Shown in pieces: positions 1-7,821 of a stretch of DNA of 22,935 nt. Within the stretch, counting starts at the first letter, position 1; each line of letters starts with the position of its first letter. The stretch is taken from the NCBI GenBank assembly GCA_040878005.1, contig JBBDMW010000033.1, positions 1 to 22,935 on the forward strand, in the 5' to 3' direction. This DNA is from JBBDMW01 sp040878005. Lineage in GTDB: Bacteria > Chloroflexota > Dehalococcoidia > Lucifugimonadales > Lucifugimonadaceae. Both the position numbers and the translations under genes were made by a program. Under the pieces are notes generated by a model, which worked only from the letters and a program-made list of their open reading frames with translations, did not search any database and was not told the DNA's origin.

Positions 1-283
1 TGCTGCCTGCCGTGCGGATGAGCCGGGTTGTGGAGGTCGGTGGCATGATTAAGGACTGGTGCGGTGTGTGCCTGACCTTGCCATTGTTTTATGGCAGGTT
101 TTCCCACGCACAGTGGCCGCATCATTCCCGCGCACTGTCTTCCCCCCGCCCGTCCCATCCGCCGCTTCATTTACCACTATATAGCACGCATGTTCTTTGT
201 ATCAAGGGTGCGGTGGCAGGAGGTGGTGGGTTGAGTGGGTGGCATGGGGGGCGCGAGGAGAGATCCTTCGCTTTGCTCAGGAT

Positions 284-573
284 GACATTGTGGTGGGTGT
301 TTGGCTGGTGGTTGGAGTGGATCGCCAAGCCCCCGCCTCCCTGGGTCTCTGGTTTGTACTTGCTTCGCTCGACCCGCTGCCGCGGGAACCCCGACTCTTC
401 GAGGCTCGCCTGATGGCTCGGGTGTTTGGTCGAGACGACATGGTGGTGGGTGTTTGGCTGGTGGTTGGAGTGGGTCGCCAAGACCCTCCCTCCCCAGGTC
501 TCTGGTTTGTACTCACCTTCGGCTCGGACACTCTTCGAGGCTCGCCTGTCGGCTCGGGTGTCCGGTCGAGACA
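284..573. repeat. Tandem direct repeat, two copies of about 150 bp
   Basis: Copy one runs from about 284 to 436 and copy two from 437 to 573. Both begin GACAT, continue with a nearly identical GT-rich block (TGGTGGGTGTTTGGCTGGTG and onward), share TCTCTGGTTTGTACT and CTCTTCGAGGCTCGCCTG, and end near GGTCGAGAC. Copy one carries about 16 extra bases in its middle. The repeat is seen directly; whether it recurs elsewhere in the genome cannot be judged from this window. Confidence 0.85.
525..564. repeat. Inverted repeat in second repeat copy
   Basis: CGGACAC at 525-531 is exactly complementary to GTGTCCG at 558-564, with a 26-base loop. Flanking bases (TCGGCT against GGTCGA) partly extend the pairing. 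Copy one of the tandem repeat keeps this pairing less well. It could be a folded repeat element or a weak transcription end for the minus-strand gene upstream, but there is no T tract. Confidence 0.4.
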
Positions 574-613
574 AAAGTAGGCGAGACAAAGAGTGGTCGA
601 GACAAAAAAGTGG
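566..613. repeat. Three imperfect short tandem repeats
   Basis: Three successive units of 15-17 bases share the core CGAGACAAA followed by a GT-rich tail (at about 567, 582 and 598). They directly follow the second large repeat copy, whose own end supplies the first unit. No function is evident. Confidence 0.6.
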
Positions 614-642
614 CGGTGACTGGTTGATCAGGCTTCCCGATG

Positions 643-996
643 CTACTGAGCGCCGCCTTCCGGTGTGCGGTGGATGGGGTCCGGGTCCTGTGGGCGCTCG
701 AAGGCGGTGTCGGGGACCTGCTCAGCCAGCGAGATACTTGAGAACGTGCTCCACTTGGTTCCGCAGTTTGTGCACTTCGGGGAGATGTATGCGGCCGCCC
801 TGGTGTGGCAGCGGGCGCAGAACACCTTGAGGCCGGAGTTTCTTGCTCCCTGGTCGGGCCGCGTGTAGGCGCCGCACACGGGGCAGCTTGGAGCAACCTG
901 CGGCAGGAATTTTGGCTCCAGCCGGTTCCCGCAGTTAGGGCAATCGAAGCCGGGCCTGCGAATGGCCTGGCGGGGAGGACGCGCACTCTGTGTCAT
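643..996 (-). CDS. Small double zinc-ribbon protein
   Basis: A 117-residue protein with eight cysteines in four CxxC knuckles: C19/C22 with C38/C41, and C60/C63 with C75/C78. This is the pattern of two consecutive zinc ribbons, each likely to bind one zinc ion. Such modules usually mediate nucleic-acid or protein contacts, but no precise family is recognised. The C-terminal ~30 residues are polar and probably disordered; there is no signal peptide or membrane segment. The frame opens five codons earlier at a GTG, but the ATG at 996 has GGAG nine bases upstream, so that start was chosen. It lies 104 bases downstream of fhs on the same strand and may be transcribed with it. A link to one-carbon metabolism is unproven. 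Confidence 0.75.
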   Translation of the reverse strand: MTQSARPPRQAIRRPGFDCPNCGNRLEPKFLPQVAPSCPVCGAYTRPDQGARNSGLKVFCARCHTRAAAYISPKCTNCGTKWSTFSSISLAEQVPDTAFERPQDPDPIHRTPEGGAQ

Positions 997-1100
997 ATTG
1001 AACTGCTCCACAAATCCGCCGGCATGTTGCCACCCATCTTGAAAGGGGCATCGCTTTTACGTCCGGCGGCACTGGCTGATTATCGTCGATGTCCCAGGCG

Positions 1101-2732
1101 CTATGTACTCAGGATACCTGTGATCTTCCCGTTGTCGTCCAGGTCAATGTCCCACGCGTTGGGTGTGGATGGCAGGCCGGGAAGCGTGATTATGTCCCCT
1201 GCCAGCGTCACTACCTGGCGAGCCCCTGCCAGGACGCGTAGCTCGCGTATCGGCAGCGTATGGCCCGTCGGCGCGCCGAGCAGCTTTGGGTCCGAAGACA
1301 CCGACAGGTGCGTCTTGGCCATGCAGATTGGGAAGTTCCAGCCGTTTGCTTCGAAGCGGCGCGCCGTAGTTTTGGTGAGCGGCGCCCACGTGACCTCTCC
1401 TGCGCGATACACCTCTCGTGCCAGGCGCTCCACCTTGCCGGTTATCGGCTCGTCATCGTCGTACAGCAGGCTCACGTCAGACGGCTGCTGGGCCGCATCC
1501 ACCACCGCCTCGGCAAGCTCCTTCATGCCTTCGCCGCCCTCGGCAAAGCCTTTTGCTTCGGCAACCCCGGCCGCGCCCGCCTCAAGCGCAGCGGACTTCA
1601 CAACCTGCACCTCCGCGGCGGAATCGTCCGGGAACCGGTTGATCGCCACCACCGCCGGCAGGCCATACATCTTCACAATCCGGAGGGCGTTGCGAAGGTT
1701 CTCTGTGCCGCGTTTCACCGCGTCCACATCCGGCTTGTTGATCTCTTTCAGGCCAACGCCGCCGTGCCACTTCAGGCCGCGCACAGTCACCACGACCACC
1801 GCCGCTGAAGGCTTCGGGCCGCCCTGGCGGACCTTGATGTCCATGAACTTCTCGAAGCCCAGGTCCGCGCCGAACCCTGCCTCAGTCACCACGTACTCAG
1901 CCGTCGCCACAGCCAGGATGTCGGCGATGATGGAGCTGCAGCCGTGGGCGATGTTGCCAAAAGGTCCCATGTGCACCAGCGCAGGCTGGCCTTCCGCAGT
2001 CTGCACAAGGTTCGGCTTGAGCGCGTCCCTGAGCAGGGCCATCATCGACCCAACTGCGCGCACGTCATTGGCAGTCACCGGCTTCCGGTCCTCGGTCCAG
2101 CCCACAACTATGTTGCCAAGGCGTTCCCTCAGGTCTTTGTAGTCCCGCGCCAGGGCCAGGATCGCCATGATCTCGGAGGCTGACGATATGTCGAACCCGG
2201 CCTCCCGCAGCGGTGCGTTGGAGTTGCCGCCCACGCCAGTGACAATCTGTCTCAGCGCCCGGTCCTCAGCGTCAGTCACCCGCCTCCACGTGACGCCGGC
2301 TGCCTTGAAGCAGTCAATGGAGCCGCGGTAGGCCACGTTGTCCGTCATGGCCGCCAGGAAGTTATGCGCTGACTCCATGGCGTGAAAGTCGCCGGTGAAA
2401 TGAAGGTTGATTTCTTCCGCCGGCCGGACGACGGACTTTCCGCCGCCGGTACCGCCGCCCTTGTGCCCAAACACCGGGCCAAGAGAAGGCTGGCGGATGG
2501 TCAGGGCAGGGCGCTTGCCGATCTTTGCCAGGCCCTGTGTCAGGCCCACTGCGGTGGTGGACTTGCCCTCGCCCGCAGGGGTGGGAGTGATGGCCGTGAC
2601 CACGATCAGCTTTCCGGGATCGTCATTTTTTGGAAAGGCGTCCAGCGGGATCTTCGCCTTGTCGTTGCCGTAAGGTTCCAGGCTGGCAGGTGAGAGACCC
2701 AGTTCGGCTGCAACATCGGCTATCGGGCGCAT
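1101..2732 (-). CDS. fhs: Formate-tetrahydrofolate ligase
   Basis: This cytosolic enzyme of about 543 residues joins formate to tetrahydrofolate using ATP, giving 10-formyl-THF for purine synthesis, serine/glycine interconversion or the methyl branch of the Wood-Ljungdahl pathway. Family hallmarks are clear. The N-terminal MRPIADVAAELGL matches the usual ITEIAKKLGL start region, the P-loop PTPAGEGKSTT lies at about 50-60, and PSLGPVFGHKGGGTGGGK and INLHFTGDFHAM follow. The length is near the usual ~555. The frame opens 11 codons earlier, but the ATG at 2732 has GGAG seven bases upstream. A TATACT box lies about 47 bases upstream. It sits between an MFS transporter gene and a zinc-ribbon gene, all on the same strand. 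Confidence 0.95.
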   Translation of the reverse strand: MRPIADVAAELGLSPASLEPYGNDKAKIPLDAFPKNDDPGKLIVVTAITPTPAGEGKSTTAVGLTQGLAKIGKRPALTIRQPSLGPVFGHKGGGTGGGKSVVRPAEEINLHFTGDFHAMESAHNFLAAMTDNVAYRGSIDCFKAAGVTWRRVTDAEDRALRQIVTGVGGNSNAPLREAGFDISSASEIMAILALARDYKDLRERLGNIVVGWTEDRKPVTANDVRAVGSMMALLRDALKPNLVQTAEGQPALVHMGPFGNIAHGCSSIIADILAVATAEYVVTEAGFGADLGFEKFMDIKVRQGGPKPSAAVVVVTVRGLKWHGGVGLKEINKPDVDAVKRGTENLRNALRIVKMYGLPAVVAINRFPDDSAAEVQVVKSAALEAGAAGVAEAKGFAEGGEGMKELAEAVVDAAQQPSDVSLLYDDDEPITGKVERLAREVYRAGEVTWAPLTKTTARRFEANGWNFPICMAKTHLSVSSDPKLLGAPTGHTLPIRELRVLAGARQVVTLAGDIITLPGLPSTPNAWDIDLDDNGKITGILST

Positions 2733-2778
2733 AAGCACACTCCACAATGACCCATCGGCGAACACAAAACAGGGGCCA

Positions 2779-2784
2779 GTATAC
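2779..2784 (-). promoter_or_regulatory. Possible -10 box for fhs
   Basis: On the minus strand this reads TATACT, one base from the sigma-70 consensus, about 47 bases upstream of the chosen fhs start. No convincing -35 box is seen at 16-19 bases, so this is a candidate only. Confidence 0.35.
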
Positions 2785-2811
2785 GGGGTGGCGTTGAGCG
2801 TTACGAACGGG

Positions 2812-2831
2812 GCGGGTTCCCGTCAACCCGC
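2812..2831 (-). terminator. Hairpin between MFS and fhs genes
   Basis: GCGGGTT (2812-2818) pairs perfectly with AACCCGC (2825-2831) around a six-base loop, about 37 bases after the MFS stop. On the minus strand it is followed by CCCGTTCG rather than a T tract. It may be an mRNA 3' structure or weak terminator that separates the MFS gene from fhs. Confidence 0.35.
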
Positions 2832-2867
2832 GGGTGTCTCTTACCCGGGACTCGGCGCGTGGCGGCT

Positions 2868-4190
2868 TTAGCCCGCGGTGGCCTCGCCCTTGCCGACTGG
2901 CTCGGCTGGCCCTGTCGACGGGCGCGTGAAGTGCTGCTGTGCCGGCGGCGCCGGCCGCTTGGCCAGCAGGATCAGGGCCGATGCCAGCACGCAAGCCCCG
3001 GCCAGGACCAGGAACGACCACCGGTAAGTCTCCTGGACATCGAATATGTATCCGACGGTGAACGGGGTGATCATCATGCCCATCGCCATTGGGAACGACG
3101 ACATGCCGAGTATCGTGCCGTAATGCCGCCGTCCGAAGTATTCGCCACGCATGGCGTGCAGCATGGGAGTGCGTGCGCCAAATCCCACTCCCCATACGAT
3201 GGCGAACAGGACCGCGGTCGGGTAGCTGCTGGCCACAGCCAGCAGGGCCACGCCCGCTCCCTGGAACAGGAGCAGGATGGACACCGGGATGCGCTTGTCC
3301 ATTCGGTCGCCCAGTATTCCGCCCAGCATCTGGGACGTGAACGCGGTCACGCCCATAATGGGGATGATGGTGCTCGCAAGGCCATCCGACAGGCCTATGG
3401 CGAGCAACTGGAGAAATACATGGGCTGACACTGCGCTGACAGACAGGTTCGCGAGGGTATGCGTCAGGGACATGGACCAGAACGCCCTGGTCCGCATGGC
3501 CTGCTTGACCGTGAAGTCATACGCCGGCCTTAACCGCGGGTTCTCAGCGCTAAGAGTCGATGCGTCATCATCCTCATCGGCCGGTTCCATCTCCTCTGGA
3601 AGCGGCGCTTTTCTCGCCAGCACCCAGGCGATGAACGGGCCGACCGCCATTGTCATCAGTCCAATCACCAGGACCGTTGGCCGCCATCCGTACGAGTTGA
3701 TTCCCCACACTATGAGCGGCACAGAGAAGCCGCCGATGCTGCTGCCGCCTACGACCATAGCCATGCCGGTGGCGCGGCGTTTCGGAAGCCACGCGTTCAC
3801 GGAGACCATCGATGGCGTGAAGCCGCCGATGCTGAACCCGACAGAGATCAGCAGGAACGCAGCGTAGTAAGCAACCGGCCCCTGGATCATGGAGAAGGCG
3901 ATCAGCCCGAGGCCGCCGAGCGTAAAGCCCAGCAGGACCATGCGGGCCGGGCCGAAGCGGTCCGACATCCAGCCTTCTACAGGCCCCAGCAGGGCGCCGC
4001 CGAACCGGCCGAAGGACGCCACTCCGGTGACGACGGCCCGGGACCAGCCGAATTCGCTGTCAATGGCGGCGAACAGGGCGCTGCTAGCCTGGAACGTGGG
4101 GCCAGAGCTGAACATCATGTTGAACGCGCCAGCCACGGCGACCCACCAGCCGTAGGTGACGCGCTTGACCCGCCGCCTGGCCCTGGCCAC
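2868..4190 (-). CDS. MFS transporter, OFA/monocarboxylate-like
   Basis: A 440-residue inner-membrane protein with about 12 hydrophobic segments and a charged central loop (EEMEPADEDDDAS, near residue 210) between the two six-helix halves. The opening YGWWVAVAGAFNMMF, followed by a segment with SEFGWSRA, and WMSDRFGP in the first cytoplasmic loop are typical of the oxalate:formate antiporter and monocarboxylate branch of the major facilitator superfamily. The likely role is carboxylate transport, but the substrate cannot be read from sequence. The start is GTG at 4190 without a clear ribosome site; no other ATG, GTG or TTG lies between it and the upstream in-frame stop. The fhs gene follows 135 bases downstream on the same strand, so a formate or related substrate is an attractive guess. 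Confidence 0.85.
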   Translation of the reverse strand: MARARRRVKRVTYGWWVAVAGAFNMMFSSGPTFQASSALFAAIDSEFGWSRAVVTGVASFGRFGGALLGPVEGWMSDRFGPARMVLLGFTLGGLGLIAFSMIQGPVAYYAAFLLISVGFSIGGFTPSMVSVNAWLPKRRATGMAMVVGGSSIGGFSVPLIVWGINSYGWRPTVLVIGLMTMAVGPFIAWVLARKAPLPEEMEPADEDDDASTLSAENPRLRPAYDFTVKQAMRTRAFWSMSLTHTLANLSVSAVSAHVFLQLLAIGLSDGLASTIIPIMGVTAFTSQMLGGILGDRMDKRIPVSILLLFQGAGVALLAVASSYPTAVLFAIVWGVGFGARTPMLHAMRGEYFGRRHYGTILGMSSFPMAMGMMITPFTVGYIFDVQETYRWSFLVLAGACVLASALILLAKRPAPPAQQHFTRPSTGPAEPVGKGEATAG

Positions 4191-4400
4191 AGGGTTCAGC
4201 CGCTTCTGTTGTGTCGCCGGGGCGTCCGTGGCAGTGGGTTCCTGGAGACTGTGTGAAACGTTGGCCTGGCGTTGCGGCGGTCAACTGGCCCGCGGCGACA
4301 CCTGGAAATTCGCGTGCTTACTCTACTCTCATCGGCAGTCGACTCACATAACCGGCGTTAGCTTTTTGAGCCAGGATAAAGAAGGGGCCGGGTTTCTTTG

Positions 4401-4598
4401 ATGCTGAGATTCAATGGGGGGAGGTTACGGCAGTATGATCAAGAGGTCATCGCCGGGATGTTCCTCGGTGGACTGCACAACTGTGCTCTCTTCGAAGTGC
4501 TGATGCGCTCATGGGCAACCGATTCACCATTGGCAGAAACCTATATTGAAGGCATGATGAGTGTCCGGTGGGGCGGCCTCGCACCTGGGGATATGTGA
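4401..4598 (+). pseudogene. Possible TetR-family regulator C-terminal remnant
   Basis: This frame of 65 codons contains EVIAGMFLGGLHNCALFEVL, then YIEGMMSVRWGGLAPGD. The spacing and hydrophobic pattern resemble the last two helices of TetR/AcrR ligand-binding domains, which often end in the form xxLLLGALxGLAL...LLLRGL. No helix-turn-helix N-terminal half is found upstream in any plus-strand frame; an in-frame stop lies at 4377-4379 and the other frames show no resemblance. Since TetR genes are often placed beside DrrAB-type exporters, this could be a decayed local repressor. The frame is short and the match was made by eye, so a chance ORF is also possible. Confidence 0.3.
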
Positions 4599-4613
4599 CA
4601 CACATCTTAAATA
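4593..4613 (+). promoter_or_regulatory. Dyad and AT-rich patch before exporter genes
   Basis: ATGTG (4593-4597) and CACAT (4601-4605) form a short dyad, directly followed by TTAAATA, which resembles a -10 element. No clear -35 box is seen. It lies about 100 bases before the ABC ATPase start and could hold its promoter and operator. Confidence 0.2.
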
Positions 4614-4711
4614 TCCGCGCAGGATGATTTAGCGTTACGCGGGTGAAATCCGTCCACCACAGTGCCTGCGAGGACGCATAAGCCTGTGAGCCGCGTTTGA
4701 TGGAGTTATCA

Positions 4712-5737
4712 GTGACTGAATTTCGAAATACCAATGGACCAGGGCCAAACGAGCGGGAAGTCTCCGTGGTTGTGGAAAACGTCTCGAAATCCTATGGAGA
4801 CTTGCAGGCGCTTGACGATGTAAGCCTTGAAGTCCCCGCTGGAACAGTGTTGGGTTTACTGGGTCCAAACGGCGCAGGCAAGACCACGTTGGTCCGCATA
4901 TTGACCACGCTGCTGAAGCCCAGTTCCGGGCGCGCCACTGTGGCAGGCTTTGACGTGGTGAAGGATGCCACAAAACTGAGGTCGATCATCGGCCTGGCCG
5001 GGCAGAGCGCCGCGGTTGATGAGAACCTCACCGGCCGCGAAAACCTGGTGATGGTTGGCCGGCTCTATCACCTGCGCGGCGCAGAGGCCAGGCGGCGCGC
5101 TGATGAGCTGTTGGAACGCTTTGCTCTGACGGAATCGGCGGGCAGGCAGTCCAAGACTTATTCAGGCGGCATGCGCCGCCGGCTGGACCTTGCAGCCAGC
5201 CTCGTCGCAACACCGCGGGTGCTCTTCCTGGACGAGCCAACCACCGGATTGGACCCCCGCAGCAGGATTGACCTTTGGGAGGTCATACGGGACCTGGTGC
5301 GCGACGGCACAACGGTCCTGCTGACCACACAGTACCTGGAAGAGGCGGACCAGCTTGCCGACAAGATCACGGTGATCGATCACGGCAGGATCATTGCTGA
5401 AGGCGCCGCTGCCGACCTAAAACGCAGGGCAGGCAGCGAGTTCCTGTCCATACAGGTGTCCAACGTCAACCATGCCGCTGCCGTTGCGGAGGCCGTGGCG
5501 AAACTGGGCAGGGGTGTGCCACAGGTTGACGTTGATACAGGCGTGGTGACCATGCCGGTATCAGGCGGGCCGTCCGTGCTGATTGAGGCGGTGCGGGTCG
5601 TGGACGCCGCTGAAATTCCGATATCGGACATCTCGCTGCGACAGCCCACGCTGGATGACGTGTTCCTTGCCCTCACCGGCCGGCCGGCTGAGGACGAAAC
5701 GGCTGAGCCGGACGTTGAGACAGTTACGGCCCGCTGA
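4712..5737 (+). CDS. ABC exporter ATPase, DrrA-like
   Basis: The 341-residue ATP-binding subunit of an ABC-2 type exporter. Visible motifs are Walker A GPNGAGKT (about 51-58), signature YSGGM (150-154), Walker B LFLDEP (171-176) and the segment TTQYLEEADQLAD, where glutamine replaces the usual switch histidine as in the daunorubicin-resistance DrrA group. A C-terminal extension of roughly 100 residues with QPTLDDVFLALTG is also typical of DrrA. It should energise the permease encoded 35 bases downstream and drive export of a lipophilic compound or drug; the substrate is unknown. The frame opens at 4697, but GTG at 4712 has GGAG six bases upstream and is preferred; ATG at 4700 is the alternative. 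Confidence 0.92.
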   Translation: MTEFRNTNGPGPNEREVSVVVENVSKSYGDLQALDDVSLEVPAGTVLGLLGPNGAGKTTLVRILTTLLKPSSGRATVAGFDVVKDATKLRSIIGLAGQSAAVDENLTGRENLVMVGRLYHLRGAEARRRADELLERFALTESAGRQSKTYSGGMRRRLDLAASLVATPRVLFLDEPTTGLDPRSRIDLWEVIRDLVRDGTTVLLTTQYLEEADQLADKITVIDHGRIIAEGAAADLKRRAGSEFLSIQVSNVNHAAAVAEAVAKLGRGVPQVDVDTGVVTMPVSGGPSVLIEAVRVVDAAEIPISDISLRQPTLDDVFLALTGRPAEDETAEPDVETVTAR

Positions 5738-5772
5738 GTCGCAGTGGGCGGTTGATGCACGGAGAAAAACTA

Positions 5773-6558
5773 ATGCTTACCGCGGGATCGCTGGGTACTG
5801 AACTGCGCTGGGGAGTGTCCGACTCGATGGTGATGGCGTGGCGCAACGTCATGCGCTACGCGAGATCGCCTGACCTGCTGGTCTTCTCGACCGTGCAGCC
5901 GGTGATGTTCGTCCTGCTGTTCACGTACGTGTTCGGCGGGGCGATAAGCGGCGGGGCCGGCAACTACATAGACTTCCTGCTGCCCGGCATCCTGATGCAG
6001 ACGGTGCTGTTCGGCTCCACGCAGACAGGCATTGGCCTTTCTGAAGACCTCCGGAGCGGCATGGTTGACAGGTATAAGTCGTTGCCAATGGCGCGGTCCG
6101 CGGTGATAGCCGGGCGGATCCTGGCGGACACCATGCGCAACGGGTTTGTAGTTGCCCTGATGATTGGCGTGGGCACGGCCATTGGCTTTCGTTTTCACGG
6201 CGGGCTGGGCGGGGCGCTCGCCATGCCCTTCCTGGCTGTTGCCACCGGCATAGCGTTCTCCTGGATATCCGCCTTTATTGGCGTCTCGGTGAAGAACACG
6301 GAATCAGCGCAGGTGGCCGGTTTCCTCTGGATATTCCCGCTCACATTCATGAGCTCCGCATTCGTCCCGGTTGAGACCATGCCGGGATGGCTCCAGGGGT
6401 TCGCCAACATAAATCCGGTCACAGTCACCGTGAACGCTGCGCGCGGGATGGCGCAGGGCGGCGAGGTAGGCACGTATCTCTGGCAGTCGCTGGCCTGGAC
6501 CGCGGCGATCCTGGCTGTTTTCGTGCCGCTGGCGGTCACGAAGTACCGCCGGGTGTAG
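5773..6558 (+). CDS. ABC-2 family permease, DrrB-like
   Basis: A 261-residue integral membrane protein with about six hydrophobic segments. It contains PDLLVFSTVQPVMFVLLFTY in the first membrane region, a conserved LPGILMQTVLFGS, and SEDLRSGMVDRYKSLPMAR in the cytoplasmic loop thought to contact the ATPase. The late segment SSAFVPVETMPGWLQGFANI, followed by NPVTVTVNAAR, is typical of DrrB/ABC-2 permeases. It should form the membrane channel with the ATPase encoded just upstream. The ATG at 5773 is preceded by GGAG with an eight-base spacer; the longer frame from 5752 lacks a good ribosome site. Confidence 0.9.
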   Translation: MLTAGSLGTELRWGVSDSMVMAWRNVMRYARSPDLLVFSTVQPVMFVLLFTYVFGGAISGGAGNYIDFLLPGILMQTVLFGSTQTGIGLSEDLRSGMVDRYKSLPMARSAVIAGRILADTMRNGFVVALMIGVGTAIGFRFHGGLGGALAMPFLAVATGIAFSWISAFIGVSVKNTESAQVAGFLWIFPLTFMSSAFVPVETMPGWLQGFANINPVTVTVNAARGMAQGGEVGTYLWQSLAWTAAILAVFVPLAVTKYRRV

Positions 6559-6573
6559 TCGTCGACGTGCGTG

Positions 6574-6592
6574 GCCGGCAACCTTCGCCGGC
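6574..6592 (+). terminator. Hairpin after the permease gene
   Basis: GCCGGC (6574-6579) pairs with GCCGGC (6587-6592) around a seven-base loop, 15 bases after the permease stop. There is no T tract, so it is at most a weak or Rho-assisted end. Confidence 0.3.
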
Positions 6593-6620
6593 TGCGCTTA
6601 CGCCGCAGCGCGGACCGGCC

Positions 6621-6626
6621 TATAAT
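6621..6626 (+). promoter_or_regulatory. Perfect -10 box before dehydratase gene
   Basis: TATAAT, an exact sigma-70 -10 hexamer in otherwise GC-rich DNA, lies 58 bases before the chosen GTG start. No clear -35 hexamer is seen. Together with the preceding hairpin it suggests that the dehydratase gene has its own promoter. Confidence 0.45.
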
Positions 6627-6684
6627 CCCCTCGCCGCCGAGGCAGCCCGATCAACGGCTGCATTCATCTGCCAGGGAGGTCCGC

Positions 6685-7794
6685 GTGAAGATCACTGATG
6701 TCACCACCACCATGCTCCGCAACCCGGAAGGGTTTGTCATCCAGGACGCCACAATTCCCCCGCTGAAGCCTGGCGCGAAGGGCTCCGCAGGGTTGTGGGT
6801 ACATATAAAGACCGACGAGGGCACGGAGGGGCTCGGCGTGGGGACCGGGCAACGCGCAATCAGGGCCGTCATTGAAGACAACCTGAAAGACCTGCTGATA
6901 GGCCAGGACCCGTTCAACATCGAGAAGCTCTGGAACGACATGTTCTGGCGCGTCCGGGGCTACGGCCGGAAGGGCGTCGCCTTCCAGGCTATCTCTGCCG
7001 TGGACATCGGCCTGTGGGACCTCAAGGCCAAGGCGCTTGGCCTGCCCCTGTACCGCCTGCTGGGCCCGTACCAGGACACAGTGCCCGTTTACGGCAGCGG
7101 CGGCTGGACCAACTACTCGCAGGACGAGTTGGTGGACGAGCAGATGAGTTATGTGAATCGAGGGTTCAAGCGGGTCAAGATGAAGGTGGGCAAGGACTTC
7201 GGCCAGTCCGAGCGTGAAGACGTGGAGCGACTCGAAGCCGTGCGGGACGCAGTTGGCGATGACGTGGAGATTTATGTTGACGCCAACAACGGCTATTACG
7301 CGAAGCAGGCCATCCGCATGTCCAAGATCTTCGAGGACTACGACGTCGCCTGGTTCGAAGAGCCAGTGCTGGCTGATGATATAGACGGCCTGGCCGCCAT
7401 TGCCCGGTCCACCACCATCCCGGTGGCAACAGGCGAGCATGAGTACACCAAGTATGGCTTTAAGGACCTGATTTCACGCGGCGCGGCGGACATCGTGCAG
7501 CCGGACATTGGCCGTGTGGGCGGCGTCACGGAATGGATGAAGGTGGCCCACATGGCGCACGGGTTCAACCTGCCCGTGGCCCCGCATGCAGTCCAGCTTG
7601 TGCACCTTCACTGCGCCATGGCCACGCCCAACCTCAAGGTGGTTGAGTACCTTGGCAGCGCAGAGAAGAATGACCTGTTTTTCTACACCGAGTTCCCGGA
7701 GCCGAAGGACAGCATGTGGGCGCCTTACCCTGACCGCCCCGGCCTGGGGCTGGAATTGAACCCGGACGTGGTCAAGAACCACTCAATCGACTAA
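6685..7794 (+). CDS. Mandelate racemase family sugar-acid dehydratase
   Basis: A 369-residue cytosolic enzyme of the enolase superfamily, with an N-terminal capping domain and a C-terminal TIM barrel. Catalytic residues are readable: the KMK motif (K165/K167), metal ligands D199 (VDANN), E225 (WFEEP) and E251 (GEHEYTKYG), D274 (QPDIGRVGG) and H301 (VAPHAVQL). Retention of the Asp-His pair places it in the mandelate racemase subgroup. The GEHEYTKYGF segment recalls L-rhamnonate and related acid-sugar dehydratases. The expected reaction is Mg-dependent abstraction of the alpha proton from a sugar acid followed by loss of water. The GTG start has AGGGAGG five bases upstream; the frame extends upstream to 6571 without support. 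Confidence 0.88.
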   Translation: MKITDVTTTMLRNPEGFVIQDATIPPLKPGAKGSAGLWVHIKTDEGTEGLGVGTGQRAIRAVIEDNLKDLLIGQDPFNIEKLWNDMFWRVRGYGRKGVAFQAISAVDIGLWDLKAKALGLPLYRLLGPYQDTVPVYGSGGWTNYSQDELVDEQMSYVNRGFKRVKMKVGKDFGQSEREDVERLEAVRDAVGDDVEIYVDANNGYYAKQAIRMSKIFEDYDVAWFEEPVLADDIDGLAAIARSTTIPVATGEHEYTKYGFKDLISRGAADIVQPDIGRVGGVTEWMKVAHMAHGFNLPVAPHAVQLVHLHCAMATPNLKVVEYLGSAEKNDLFFYTEFPEPKDSMWAPYPDRPGLGLELNPDVVKNHSID

Positions 7795-7821
7795 GCCAAG
7801 CCTTCAGCAGAGATGCAGCAG

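Larger units (their letters stand above)
1..642. other. Gene-free region with repeats
   Basis: No convincing gene is visible in these 642 bases. Open frames occur on both strands, but their translations are low-complexity and repeat each other in several frames, as expected for repetitive noncoding DNA. The stretch at about 262-288 resembles a short interspersed element that I remember as common between genes in many bacterial genomes, where it yields spurious peptides such as ILSKAKDLSS. A tandem ~150-bp repeat, a hairpin and a short tandem repeat are listed separately. The region lies downstream of the minus-strand zinc-ribbon gene. Confidence 0.6.
4191..4711. other. Divergent intergenic region
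   Basis: These 520 bases separate the minus-strand MFS gene from the plus-strand ABC exporter genes, so promoters for both should lie here. The only coding signal is a short frame resembling the C-terminal end of a TetR regulator (listed separately). A 22-codon frame at 4435-4503 has a strong purine-rich site (GGGGGGAGG, ten bases upstream of its ATG) but lies out of phase inside that remnant. A small dyad and an AT-rich patch at 4593-4613 may belong to the exporter promoter. Confidence 0.5.

Noticed and set aside
12..589. Overlapping frames on both strands in the first 600 bases
   Set aside because: They translate the tandem repeat in several frames and give similar spurious peptides; no ribosome sites or domains are visible.
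805..2142. Long plus-strand frame of 445 codons opposite fhs
   Set aside because: It is antisense to a clearly recognisable fhs gene; the translation is low-complexity and has no family resemblance.
4435..4503. 22-codon frame with a strong purine-rich ribosome site
   Set aside because: It is very short and lies out of phase inside the TetR-like frame; G-rich DNA often gives such sites by chance. It is not supported as a gene or leader peptide.
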